Shown here piece after piece: positions 6,444 to 6,694 of a stretch of DNA of 6,694 nt. The notes below the pieces were generated by a model. The model saw only the letters and a list, made by a program, of their open reading frames with translations. It was not told the DNA's origin and searched no databases. Within the stretch, counting starts at the first letter, position 1, and the number at the start of each line of letters is the position of its first letter. This DNA is from Clostridia bacterium. GTDB lineage: Bacteria > Bacillota > Clostridia > HGM11514. The DNA is taken from assembly GCA_900757255.1 (NCBI GenBank), contig CAAENE010000249.1, forward strand, positions 1 to 6,694. Reading direction: 5' to 3'. The translations under genes were made by a program, and so were the position numbers.

Positions 6444-6448
6444 AAAAA

Positions 6449-6694
6449 ATGGATACAAACAGTGGATTTCATACATTAAAAGGCTACGAACTTTTAGAAG
6501 ATAATAAGATCACAAAATCAATGGAAGATTATTTGGAAATGATTTGCCGGTATGCAAAACAAGAGCATTTTGTGCGTATCAATTTTTTGGCATCAAGACT
6601 GAATGTCCGTCCATCGTCCGCTTCTAAAATGGTATATAATTTGAAAATTGCAGGGCTGGTATCCTTTGAAAAATACGGAGTCATTCAGCCGACT
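6449..6694 (+). CDS. DtxR/MntR-family metal-dependent transcriptional regulator (3' end outside window)
   Basis: The first 82 codons run open to the window edge. After a 23-residue leader containing FHTLKGYELL comes SMEDYLEMI (24-32), the first helix of the DtxR/MntR family. Then follows a winged helix-turn-helix with VRINFLASRLNV (42-53), the recognition helix around RPSSASKMVYNL (54-65) and the wing VSFEKYGVIQPT (71-82). D27 and E30 correspond to the metal ligands D8 and E11 of Bacillus MntR; iron-sensing DtxR has a methionine where D27 stands. That hints at manganese-type ligands, but the remaining ligands and the dimerisation domain lie beyond the window. The start at 6449 is supported by GGAGG. 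It is divergent from feoAB, so control of iron uptake and of itself is a reasonable inference. Whether it senses iron or manganese cannot be decided, so no gene symbol is given. Confidence 0.87.
   Translation, partial: MDTNSGFHTLKGYELLEDNKITKSMEDYLEMICRYAKQEHFVRINFLASRLNVRPSSASKMVYNLKIAGLVSFEKYGVIQPT

Noticed and set aside
6361..6448. Classical Fur box in the feoA upstream gap
   Set aside because: No stretch resembles the GATAATGATTATC pattern; the dyads present are of another form.

Overview
The window looks like chromosomal DNA from a Gram-positive bacterium of the Firmicutes, most likely a member of class Clostridia. Three things point there: the mcsA-mcsB-clpC gene order, which is typical of the CtsR heat-shock operon of Firmicutes; the clostridial style of FeoB, with an N-terminal extension starting MGLTSKSTG and a core motif VPCNGRFP; and the purine-rich Shine-Dalgarno sequences before most genes. 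A narrower placement (for example Oscillospirales) is only a guess.

Left part (1-3647, plus strand): the 3' end of mcsA, then complete mcsB and clpC, tightly packed. mcsA and mcsB overlap by 8 bases, and mcsB and clpC are 38 bases apart. The products form the protein-arginine-phosphorylation branch of protein quality control. McsB, activated by McsA, phosphorylates arginines on client proteins, and the ClpC unfoldase recognises that mark and feeds clients to ClpP. CtsR, the usual first gene and heat-shock repressor, would lie upstream of the window.

Middle (3648-3882): a 235-base gap between convergent genes. Its first 170 bases or so are a dense, GC-rich cluster of nested inverted repeats of unknown nature. 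Its last 36 bases are a strong hairpin with T runs on both sides, which can end transcription from both directions.

Right part (3883-6344, minus strand): feoA then feoB, the ferrous iron uptake system, with a 20-bp hairpin between the two genes. Divergent from feoA, after a 104-base control region with overlapping dyads, begins a DtxR/MntR-family metal-dependent regulator. It is cut by the window end after 82 codons and is a good candidate regulator of feoAB.

All protein genes belong to known families, and no clearly new protein system is visible. The least explained parts are the inverted-repeat cluster after clpC, the feoA-feoB hairpin and the dyads between feoA and the regulator.
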